Assembly (NCBI GenBank): GCA_015698045.1
Contig: BLAL01000193.1
Location: 372,001-436,000 of the forward strand
Reading direction: 5' to 3'
Source of the DNA: Rhizophagus clarus
Lineage: Eukaryota > Glomeromycota > Glomeromycetes > Glomerales > Glomeraceae
DNA: 64,000 bases
The notes under the pieces were generated by a model that worked only from the letters and a program-made list of their open reading frames with translations, ran no database searches and had not been told where the DNA came from. Positions 53,480 to 64,000 of the stretch are shown here, one piece after another. Position 1 is the stretch's first letter. Every line of letters starts with the position of its first letter. The position numbers and the translations under genes are program-made.

Positions 53480-56400
53480 ATAGTAGGGTTGAAAGAACAA
53501 GGTAATAAAATGTTGACCAGTTCATGAAAACACAAATGAACAGAAAGTTAGCATTATTTACTATCATATTAGAAATAATTATAACTTAATAATAAAGATT
53601 TTGATATTAAATAACAAGTAGAATGAAGTTAACTTCATGGGACCACATTAGACGATGCAAATGACAAAATGTACCCACCAAATGTCAATGTCAAGTATAT
53701 ACAATAATACTTCTATTGTATTAATTATTATTCTTTCAAAAGGATAATTAGCAATAAACACTGCTTATTCCTTAGAACAACTCATTGGATAATCAAAAAA
53801 TTATGGATTGATGGTAATAAGATTACAAATCAATTGAAACATAATCATTTCTTTAATACATCTCAAAAAACTTTTTTAGCCAGGTGAAGAACATTTATAT
53901 TACCATGTTATTCAAATGAGCAAGTTATGGAGTATATTATTTATGCAAATAGAGATCAAAGATATTTACAAAAACCAGAATTTTTGAATAAGAAAATGAA
54001 TTTATTCTAGTCAAACAACCATCCAATTTATTCATCAACTAATCTCTCCATCACAACCCTCCACCCACGTCGTCCCCATATTTATATGGAAAAGTGATGG
54101 ATGGGTTAACCAAATTAATGAGTGACATATCTGACAGAACAGATCTTATTGAGCTTCTTACTGTTTTGTTCAACTATTATTCTTAATAGAATATTATTTT
54201 AAAACTATCCTTTATTTAAAAATATTCTAAAAAAATCAAAATTAAAAGAATTATCACAATTGAACATGTTGAGAGTGCTATTGATTTTATGATTTTATGA
54301 ATGGCATAGTAAATTTTAAATTTTGATTATGATAAATAGACATAAATTTATTATTGAAAAATAATCTGATTTAATGACAATTTGAATCATTAATTGACAA
54401 CAGATAAAATTATCTAAATAATACATTCCTAGCTCCTGCTTCTGATGCTTCACAAGGGAAAACTGATATGAAGGCTACTAAAGGTCAGGCGTACAAAAAG
54501 AAACTCAATAAGGCTAGCAAAGCTTCTCACCACCATCATTTTGTTCACAAATTTGCTAACAAAAGAAAAAGCTATTGCCCTATTGGTATATATTTTTAAT
54601 ATATTTATGCTTGGATGAGTAAGTAATAAAGCCAGAAATAATAGAGAATACTAATACATCTAAATATTTTTACAAAATGGAGTATTCTTGTAAATTCAAG
54701 GAGAGAAGATTTTTATCAACAAAGTGCATATTGATTATTATTTACATGATTATCTTATTGAATTGGATTATTACTAGTGAAGAAAATTTGATAATAATTT
54801 TCATGAAATCAAACATCTAGATAATTTTAAAAATTAGATTAAAGCATATTGATTTTAATTTACAAATAAATTCTTAAGTTTTAATGACTTATAGCCCGTC
54901 TTTATAGAACTTCAAACTACAAAACTTTAAAGGCTACATGGGCGCGGAGATCAATAAAAACAACAAAAAATACCGGAAATGGACCAAGGAATGAATGCAA
55001 CACATGGTCCGTATGTTTAACCACAAATTTAGAGAACACCCATTCATACGATCCTGTCAAAAATCATATTATTTAATCAATGGATTTCAAATCAATTATT
55101 ATTTAGAAGAATTTTATTTTTTTTATACTGTTGGAAAAATTAATCACAATTCTTTTAAAATGACTCAATATAATATTATTTAAATAATAGAGTTTTATTA
55201 GCAGAGTTAAATAATTTCTGATTGTAGATTTAGGCTGCAAAATTAATTTTATACTCAGTTAGTAGGGCATATTATTAGAGACTTGTATTATACTATAATA
55301 GCGAGATCCTTGCCCGAACAATAGGAATTTTTTCCAAAAATTAAACATTCTTTTTATTTTTAAAGAATAAAAATAGATGCCGATTTCTAGAAAGTATTAA
55401 AATCGGATGAAATGATATTGAATAATTTTTATAAAAATTCTTTTAACTAAGCATTTAAATATTTTTGAGATATTTCAACCTATTTAGCACAAAAGAATAC
55501 TGAGACGACATTTATTAATGAAAATTATCTATATACATCAAAATCATTAATATAAAAATCTTTATCAGGAAAGAATAACTGCTTTGGTAAATAATGCATG
55601 ATCAATATAATTTTACAAAAACAAAAATATAATAACAATAAGATTATTGATATACTAATTTAAAAAAATAATATTCTATCTGAAAGAACTTTAATCAGTT
55701 TGCAATTAAAAAATCACTAAATCCACTGTATTCAAAAATTTCAATAAGCTAACATACCTATAATATATATATAGTATGAAGTACAGCATTAAATAGATCA
55801 AGGGGAGATAATAAACCAGACATTATAATCAACGTGATTGCTAATTCAAAAGCCTGGATGAGATCAAATAAAGTTAATTAACATTTGAGCCTCTAATTTT
55901 ATATTACTAACCTAGTACTGTACATGTTAAAAATGAATACTCTTATTATCCAAAACAATTTTCAAAATTAAACTTTCTGATTCTTCACTTGGCTTATTTC
56001 AACGTTTATTACTTTATACAACTGTGGAATGTGATTTTTCCGTCCAAGAAACCTTCCATCTACTCATTGGCCTCTCCCTTTACCATTCTAGTCATCAATT
56101 CATTGTTTTAAATCTTAATTAGGATCTCAAATTATTATTGAAAACAAATTGTTCATAGGAATTATTTACAATAATAATAATAAATGAAATTAAACGGCAT
56201 GTAAACAGCTAAACACTGATAGCAGTTAAACCAATAAGAAATAACAAAAAAAAATAATGTCATAGTTATTGTTAATAATAACAAATATTTTTAAGATCTA
56301 GTTATTACCAAAGGGATCAACATTTGGATTAGTAAGGAAGAAAAGGAATTTGAAGATTTGAAGAACGCAAAGAAATTCTGCATTTTATTATTGCTACTAT

Positions 56401-57430
56401 ACTAATGTAATAAGTGGTTATTAGAATCAGATATATCTAAAGCTTGTGATCAAGTGAATATTTGCATATTGAAAAGACAATGGAAAAAATCAAAATTCAA
56501 ATAATTCAAATAAATTAATAATTTTGATAAAATAAAAATCAGTTTTGCAGATAATTATAAATAACAGTTATTTTTGCTGTTGTTTTTGAATTAACTATCT
56601 GTTACACTAGCAGATAAATATTATTGCATTATGCCAGAATTGAAATCAGTATTCGGATCAGCCAAACCACTTTGCCCTTGTCAAAAAATCAAAAAAACAG
56701 GTCTCGTAATTATGCACTTAGAAAACAAGTTATCAAAAACATTTACGCCGCAAAAGTATCATCGTTAGTACGACAAAAACATGAAAAAATAGACTTTATA
56801 ATAAATATTAGATGGTATTATAGAACGAACCACTGTAAACTAAAAGAATCTGATTATTTGAATAGCAGTGTATATTGTACATATAATTTTATTGATCCAA
56901 GTGATTGAAAAATTAAAAAACACCAGCACGATACAACCTTTTTCACCATCCTATTCATTATATTTTCACTACTGCTATTGTATCACCTTTACTATTATTA
57001 TTCAATTAATTTTAAGAGGAAGTAGAGATATTATTTCTTTTTAAACTATAAGAATATGTTTTGTTATTATAAAACCATTATTTTATCAGAAAATGCATTT
57101 CATTAATAAAATGCTAACGTTATCAATTTGATGACATTATTTCCGGATGAATAACTCAGAAAAGATTTAAATGTTCTAATAGATAATTATATTTTTACCG
57201 TTAATAATGTTTTTTTCAAAACGATTTCTGATATCAGATGTTATTATTAATTCATTGGAACTTTTTTCATTATTATTAGTAAATCTTTTTCATTATCAAA
57301 AGAATATCAATTATATAATAAAAAAGTGGTATTCTCATCATAATCAGTCTTGATATATTCTTCTATATTTGCTGACTCTTGTTAAAATTCCTGATTATAT
57401 CATGATGATAATTAGAATTTAAAATTGAAT
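53480..57430. other. Decayed repeat DNA with one LINE motif-A relic
   Basis: 56412-56480 reads WLLESDISKACDQVNICIL, an RT motif A relic. Open frames at 54995-55183 and 56624-56908 have no recognisable domain. A coding-like piece near 54435-54560 (ASDASQGKTDMKATKGQAYKK) is unassigned. The rest is A/T-rich. Confidence 0.4.
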
Positions 57431-57439
57431 AAGATGAGG

Positions 57440-58330
57440 AGGAGGAGTTCAAATGGTCCAAAAATGCCTGGGACTTCATCATCAAAAAAAGAATTGATCA
57501 ACTACAGAATGAGATAGTATTACAAATAATAAGGGAATTAATCCTTCTTGGATTGTATGAGTTCCATTTGGATTTGTTTATGCTTTGGAACTTTTCAGAG
57601 ATTTATGAGCAGAGTTTTACGAGATTTAAATGATGCTATCATACAAAAGGATCATTAGAATACTATTGAATCATTTATGTTAAGTACTTAAAATTCTAAA
57701 AAAAGAGTAAATTTAAAGATCAATTAAAGTATTTTTAGGAGTATTTTAGGACATGTTGCAAGGTATGATAAAATCAGTCCAGATCCTGAAAAATTTGAAT
57801 AACCAAGAATACAAAATTAATACTATTATGCATAACATTAGGACTATTTTTTTTTAAAAAATTCAATTATTATTTTTGAATCATTTTTTGTATTTTACTT
57901 CGATTTTTTCATTCGAAGTTATTTTTTAAATTTTTTTTATCTTATATTTTTTTATTCGAATTTTTTATCTCGACTTTATATAGTTATAAATTAATTTTCT
58001 TATTATAGAAATTTATTAGGAATATTTTCAAATTAGGCAAACCAATATTAACTTATTATTTAAAGATACTTCATTTGAATATACAGAAAAATAGCAGAAA
58101 GCATTTGATTACTTTAAGGAATGATTGATGAATAATTTACTCAGAATTTGAATAACCTTATCTGATGTTTTTAGAATCGGAATGGAATTAGTGCTGTACT
58201 TTTCAGACAAGAGAATATAGTAATGAGCATGTTAGCCTTGAACCATGCAGAAAGTAACTACCCTATTTCGAATGACTTGTGAATAGTTTAAGCAATAAAG
58301 CATTTTCAACACTATCTAGGATTTATACCT
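57440..58330 (+). pseudogene. Ty3/gypsy-type RT-RNase H remnant
   Basis: Successive plus-strand blocks match the order of Ty3/gypsy Pol. VPFGFVYALELFRDL lies near 57561, ILGHVARYDKISPDPEKFE near 57738-57800, KDTSFEYTEK and QKAFDYFKE near 58062-58120, RIGMELVLYFSDKRI near 58170-58218, and NHAESNYPIS with AIKHFQHYLGF near 58238-58325. In-frame stops and gaps lie between blocks. No LTR was recognised nearby. Confidence 0.7.
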
Positions 58331-58582
58331 TTGAAAAAAAAAGCATAATAAATTAAAGTAGAAAAAACTTAAGGCTGCCGCTTCATTTGAAAAATCACAA
58401 AAAAACAAGAAAAAACTTATTGCATCAACACCTACAGTTGACAAATGAATTAGTACACTTTCAACATGTAAAAAATATGGATTTAAATGGAAGAATGTTA
58501 ATTTATTTAGAACAACTTGAAGATTTTGAACTCATAAACTGATGCTATTAATGAATACTATTTTCATTTAATAAATAATCCT

Positions 58583-58810
58583 TCACATCAGAGTAAAAGC
58601 TTTAAAAATCATGCAACTGAACATTTTGGAGCTTATATTTTAAACAATCTCCTTCCTTATACAAGTTCTGATACTGCAAGCACCATATATTATATAGTAT
58701 GTGTTGACAAATTAATTCAAGGACATTCTGTCAATCAATTTGTTAAAAATTTTTATAATGATTTATATTTAAAATTGAAAATTTTGTCTTGGGGTCCTTT
58801 TGCACCTTGA
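58583..58810 (+). pseudogene. Unassigned open fragment, 75 codons
   Basis: The uninterrupted frame reads FKNHATEHFGAYILNNLLPY.. and ends KILSWGPFAP at a stop. Composition is protein-like and hydrophobic segments alternate with polar ones. No ATG at the left end. It lies downstream of the Ty3/gypsy relic but does not look like RNase H or integrase. Identity unknown. Confidence 0.3.
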
Positions 58811-61800
58811 CTTTTCGGAATATTTCAATTAATTTTAATATTATTAGTAATTATCATTGGGATAGTAATAATTAATCAAATTGTCTTTGTTTTTTGTTTC
58901 CATTGGGATTTTGAGGGTGAAGAATTAGGTTTTCCTGAACTTGAAATAGTAATCCCGCTTTCTCCATTGTAATTGATCATTTGGATTTAAAATAGTTAAA
59001 GAAATCAAAATTATAGAAGACAGAGACAGATAAACAATGGATCACAGTAGTATGGCATTAAAATTCAACATAGACCTGGAAAACAAATGTTATAATGTAT
59101 AAAGAAGATATCAAACACTAATTGATTTGTGTTGGATGAAACTGATCTAAAACCCAAAGAAAGATCGGAAAACTTCAACTGACTCTACTCCTCCTTATTC
59201 TACTTCAAGCTTCTGACCTACTCAACATTAACCTTTACTTCCTTATAAATGAATCTTCTTCAAAATATTTTGATAATCAAACTTACTTATTGGTAAAAGT
59301 TTTTTTAAATAGAATGGTATTATGTACACTATTTATATACATTGCAGCTAGTAGTAGGAAAAGGATTAATGCTAATAATTTGAAAAATCTTCAATAATAT
59401 TTACAAAGAATATATGCCTTTGTTATTTTTCTGTACAATAGAAATTGACATCTTACACCAATGATTATTATTGTTCATGATAAAATATTATTATTTGAGT
59501 AATCATGAGTATCTTAATTTATGAAATTAACAATAATTCAAAAGAATTTAATAAATTAAAGAAAATAATAATTATTACTGAGAAATAAGCCCAATAATTA
59601 ATACAAATATTAGTTAACATTATAAAACTATTGCAACATGAAGGCAACTGATTATTTAGGAGGAAGTACTTATTGCACACAATGTTTTATTAATTTAATA
59701 ATCAAAGAAATTGTGAAACCATATATTCTATCTTCACTATTACTATTTGGAAATAAGGAAATAAATAGTGATGATATCAATATTTAAAAAATAATATATT
59801 AGTAAACTATTTACACTAATGGGTTATGATGTAATATATGCTGACTATGATATTGGGTAAATTAGCAGGATTACCATATAACAGTAGTGTTGGAGTTACA
59901 ATTTTAATATCAATTTGCAGTGAAACAACGGCAAAACGTCCTAAGAACTATTAAAAACAAAATGAATCATGAAGAAAGTACAATAATAATCATTCCTTAC
60001 CATTGTTTTTTATATATACATATATTTCTCATTAAAATTTATAACCTAATATATGTGATTTAATCGAAGCATACATTAACATAGAAAACCATAGGATGGC
60101 CAAGAAAAACGAATCATTTCAAGTGTTAGAAGAAACAAGAAAAATGTATAAGTTATAAGAATTATTATCACTCCAAAAAATAACCAATAACTTATCAACT
60201 TCACTTGCAAATAATATTAAAAGACAAAAATAGAAGATTGTTTAAAAAAGAATTATAAGATGAACATTCATGAAGTTTCATGGGAAAATGGGAACTTTTT
60301 AGCTATTTTGATTTTGTGTCAAAGAAATTATAAATAAAGACTGTGAAAGAATAAAAAATTTTATTAAAGATTAAATAATAAGAATCAAAACACAAAGCTT
60401 TTAAATGATAGGAATCCTGTTTACACATCACTAAGAAAAGGAAAAAACAATACTGGAAACTTTCAACAATCAAAACGATCTAGTGATAAATTCTGACCAT
60501 CCTTCTGCGCGTGGCTCTTCACAAGGACAAATTATTTCAATTCCAACTTGACAAATTGTTAAAAGACACTCATTTCCTATGGATCAACATTATTTATTAT
60601 ATTTAATTAACACAAAGAAAGGATTTTCTGAAAGTTGTTGTTAACTAAAGAGATCATGAATTATTTGCATATTTTGATTTTTTTGTCGATCAAAATTGAA
60701 TCCCAAAAATCAGTTATGAATACTTTCATGTGGAATATTTGCAATCAACATAATATAATATTGACAAATACCTTTATTTTATAATCAAGAGAATATCACA
60801 AATGTTTTATTTGGTGTTCAATTTTTATTATTGCAAATATACTGTACATTTTATTTTTACTTTATACTTAAAAAATTTTTAACTACATATATATCTATTT
60901 CACTACTTAAAATATTTTATTTTTATTATCACTTCTGAATGCATACAAAGAGCAATAATATTATTCCCAAAAAGATCTGAATTTTTCTTAATCGTGTTAT
61001 ATTTTTGTAATACAAAGTACTGTATAACATATAGATGCTAAGAAAGGGTTGCCGTTGAAATATCTTGGTGATCAGAAAGAAGCTATTGTCTCGTCTTTGT
61101 GCAATCAAAAGTTGTTCCTCTTTAAGAGCATTACGAACTGCACAAGCACAAATCTGAGTAAGACAATTCTAATGTTACGATAGAAGGCGGGTACTTTATA
61201 CACAGTAAAGAACCACTTGGTTGCTTTTTGAGTAATAATAATAAATAATCTTCGATTACAGATTATTAATCTAATACAAATATAGATGAATCAAAAAAAT
61301 AACACCTGACAGGTCAAGAATGTTACACTTTCCCAAAAGAATCATTCTTATTACCCCCTAAAAAATAGACAAATTTAAAATTGCGCATCTTTTAATTGTT
61401 TTTTGTAAAAAAAAAATTATAAAAATGTCTATTCCTGTTCATAGATAATCTATACTTATATCTTTTTGGCTTTCCTCAAAAATAAAATTTTTTATTGTAA
61501 AATGACAACTACTTTATTGGTAATCGCTCTTATAACTCATTTGAAAATCATCCACACAAATAACAAGTAGTGAAGGAATTTACAGAGATAAGATAACCAA
61601 TACAATGCATACTTTCAGTTTCAAATAGTTTGCAAACACCCGCCATGAATATAATGAAAAATTTAGGGAAGGGATTTGGTTCTTTTTAATGGAAAGTTCT
61701 TGTTAGATAAAAACAAATTAATAGTGAGTAATTAATATTTCATTAAAAAAAAAAATCACTAACCTCCAATTTTTGGATCATGATGCAAAAAAGGATTTCC

Positions 61801-61950
61801 ATAACCTTATTCAAATACTACATATGAAGATCCTAATTCTTTAAGATTCTGCAAAAGAGGAAGATTTATATGTTGTTTCATATTATGCACTAACATTATT
61901 TTTATAGAATGGACATATAAATTTTTAATATGTAACAACATGTCAATTTG
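58811..61950. other. AT-rich stretch, no gene supported
   Basis: No long frame. Around 61040-61185 both strands show 45-50 open codons (plus: LPLKYLGDQKEAIVSSLC; minus: RNALKEEQLLIAQRRDN), possibly a piece of an old exon. Otherwise nothing recognised. Confidence 0.4.
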
Positions 61951-61958
61951 CAAAATAT

Positions 61959-62650
61959 GTGACAAAATATGGTACAAAATCTGAACTAAAAGAATACTTT
62001 GATATTTTAGAAGCTAATACATACAGAAAACATATTTTAGCAAGATGTCTTAGTTCAATGGAATTAATGATTCTTTTACTTGGAAATTCAATACATCAGT
62101 CATTAATTGCTATTGAATTCCTTCCTTTTATTCCCCCCAAAATAAGAAATAAATCTATTAAATCATTTTATTTATTGCAGTAAGAAGAACAATTATCTCC
62201 ATATTGGGATGATGCAATTGACAAATATCTTAATTGCCCATCTGATAATATATTTGATAATATAACATATCCTTTATATAATCATAATCATATTATTCAA
62301 AAAAATCAGCCAACTAATGGAGTATATTATATTGATAAAAAAAATCATTTTGTAAAAAAATGTCAAAAGAAATTCTTGTACAGTTTCAACATCTAACTAT
62401 TGAGCAATCTGAATCATTTTTTTATCAACAATTACTATTCAGATTACATGTCCATAGTAAAGCTGACTTAAAAAACTCTTATTTAACATATAAAGAGCAC
62501 TTTGAAGCCAAATATCCCACTGAATATTCATTAACTTTAAATTACATACAAAATTCAATGCAATCAAATATTCAAAAACATACAAAATTCAATGCAATCA
62601 AATATTCAAAAATATACAAAAAACTATCAAAATTTAATAGATAAACAAAT
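61959..62650 (+). pseudogene. Helitron/PIF1-type protein, N-terminal relic
   Basis: The first frame reads CQFAKYVTKYGTKSELKEYF, a KY..KY block as in Helitron replication-initiator proteins. ARCLSSMELMILLLGNSIHQ and IEFLPFIPPK follow, corresponding to the conserved region between Rep and helicase. After a stop at 62181-62183 the text continues in frame (PYWDDAIDKYLNCPSD), then frames shift around 62360-62640. A short duplication (ATTCAATGCAATCAAATATTC) is at 62553 and 62588. Upstream part of the helicase below; inactive. Confidence 0.6.
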
Positions 62651-62757
62651 AACTTCATTACATACAAATTTACAACATATTATTAGAATCCAATTATTCA
62701 ATCTATTGCAACAACCAAATCATTCAATAAGTCTTTTTTCAATGATATTTTAAAAGA

Positions 62758-63964
62758 TCAGTATAGAATATTTAATATACTTGTAAATAACTGGAAACAA
62801 CATGAAAATTCCAAACATCCATATTTTTTAACCAGTTCAGCAGGTACTGGTAAATCTTTTATGATACAACAAATTGTAAATTTTTTAACTAATAAGAATA
62901 TTAAATATTTATTAATGGCATCTACTGGAGTTGCTGCTAAATACTTCAACATATTTTGAAACTTTATCTCACTATAATGAATAGCAAAAAAAAAAGAACT
63001 CAGTAAAATTAAAGCAATCATAATTGAGTAAGTATCAATGGTATCATCAGCACTTTTATCATTTATTTATTAGTTTATTATTTGCAAAAATCCACAAAAA
63101 TTCAATACCATTTGGTGGAATTCCAACTTTACTTATTGGAGATCTTGCTCAGCTTCCACCTATTAGTAATAAACAAGTTTTTTTTACTCAAGAATGGTTG
63201 GAATTTTTTCCACTTTTTCTTACCACTTCTCATAGACAATAAGAAGATATATCATTTTATATTATATTACAAGAATTTCAAACAGTTCATGAACAAAAAA
63301 CTTAATTAATGAAAAGTAACATCTTGTCAAAGTAGTAATATATCAATTGATACTACTCATATCTGTGGATTTCATCATGAAGCTGATACAATTAACAATT
63401 TAATTTGCGGATTTCTGCCTACTCCTAATAAAAACACTTTTGGATCATTAATATCAATAGCTATTGATTACATTAATAATGTGGAATGTAAACCAAAAGA
63501 ATATGACAGACAATTTAGACATTATATTAACTTACCATCAGAACTAATAATAAGAGAAGGTTCAAGAGAAATGTTCCTAACTAATAGATTATTTAAAGAA
63601 GAGTTCTGCAATGGATCAATTGGTGTTATAACTAAATTAAGAGATAAAAATCACATAGAAGTAGTATTTCCTATCGATTCTGCTGAAATAAATCAGGTTA
63701 TAGTAGAAAAAGTACTACTTATTTTAATATAAATGGTGCTCCAGCACAACAAACGCAATTTCCACTCCAAAATGCATTTGCACTAACTGTACATAAAACA
63801 CAAGGTCTTACATTACCTCACGCTACTGTATGTTTGCTAATGGCCAAACTTATGTGGCAATGAGTCATGCCAAATCCTGGAAAAATATAGAAATTTGTTC
63901 TTTTAATCAAGATGCAATAAAAGTAGATAATGAAATGTTAGTAGAATTAAATAAATTACAATAA
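62758..63964 (+). pseudogene. PIF1-like helicase, decayed
   Basis: SF1B helicase motifs in order: Walker A SSAGTGKSFM near 62836, motif Ia LLMASTGVAA near 62912, a degraded motif II (IIIE, stop, VSMVSS) near 63017, GGIPTLLIGDLAQLPPIS near 63115, SHRQ near 63228, then NGSIGVITKL near 63610, QFPLQNAFALTVHKTQGLTLP near 63750 and YVAMSHAKSWKNIEI near 63850. The last frame ends at a stop at 63962-63964. Several stops and frame changes separate the blocks. PIF1-type helicases unwind DNA and in Helitrons support rolling-circle transposition. No Helitron terminus was seen before the window ends. Confidence 0.75.
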
Positions 63965-64000
63965 AAGTGTAATTCTTTACAATCATTATATTTTTAATGT

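Noticed and set aside
1-64000. tRNA, rRNA or CRISPR arrays
   Set aside because: No cloverleaf with a GGTTCAAATCC-type arm, no rRNA-like block and no spaced direct repeats were found by eye. A tRNAscan/Infernal run would be decisive.

Overview
The window looks like nuclear DNA of an AT-rich, repeat-laden fungus, most likely an arbuscular mycorrhizal fungus (Glomeromycotina, Rhizophagus-like). This rests on short spliceosomal introns with T-rich 3' ends and CTAAT-type branch cores, LINEs whose RT contains SPLLW..YYDP-type blocks, PIF1/Helitron-type helicase debris, and a Crypton-like tyrosine recombinase gene. The species call is inference from composition and family resemblance.

The centrepiece is a 14,929-bp Maverick/Polinton-like element at 8201-23129. 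It has 1,234-bp terminal inverted repeats (TIRs) that showed no difference wherever I compared them, and a 5-bp target duplication (TCTTA). It sits inside exon 2 of a tyrosine-recombinase gene at 7684-24310. Without the insertion and one TSD copy, the gene's six coding segments add up to an uninterrupted 474-codon frame, so the insertion is probably young. The element encodes a protein-primed family B DNA polymerase (split by one frameshift) and a Maverick-type DDE integrase. I see none of the usual Polinton double-jelly-roll capsid, adenain-type cysteine protease or FtsK/HerA ATPase. In their place is a retroelement-style Gag (coiled coil, capsid-like region, CCHC knuckle, acidic tail), followed in the -1 frame by a retropepsin-like protease, with a U UUA AAA slippery heptamer at the overlap. 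It also carries two divergent F-box genes, a coiled-coil protein, a C2HC-finger protein, several small unknown ORFs, and a 78-aa cysteine-rich protein encoded inside each TIR. Each TIR ends a few bases from the start codon of an inward-facing gene, so the TIRs appear to be duplicated bidirectional promoters. Genes are packed so tightly that all convergent pairs overlap or nearly touch.

Left of the element (1-7.7 kb) are AT-rich DNA, a T-rich array of splice-like units (4.2-6.4 kb), a 626-bp non-autonomous DNA transposon with a 3-bp TSD and subterminal repeats, and a foldback element. Right of it are a purine-strand minisatellite with 19- and 20-bp units (26.2-27.7 kb) and a decayed LINE (28-32.2 kb). 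The LINE is invaded by a second, inverted copy of the transposon and by a small MITE with CTCGATATACCGAA ends. A sparsely coding stretch (32-46 kb) follows, with two further MITE-like inverted repeats and a few exon-like fragments. From 46 kb to the end is a graveyard of LINE, hAT, Ty3/gypsy and PIF1/Helitron-type remnants.

Exact identity of the TIRs, splice sites and family assignments of decayed pieces were judged by eye and need computation.
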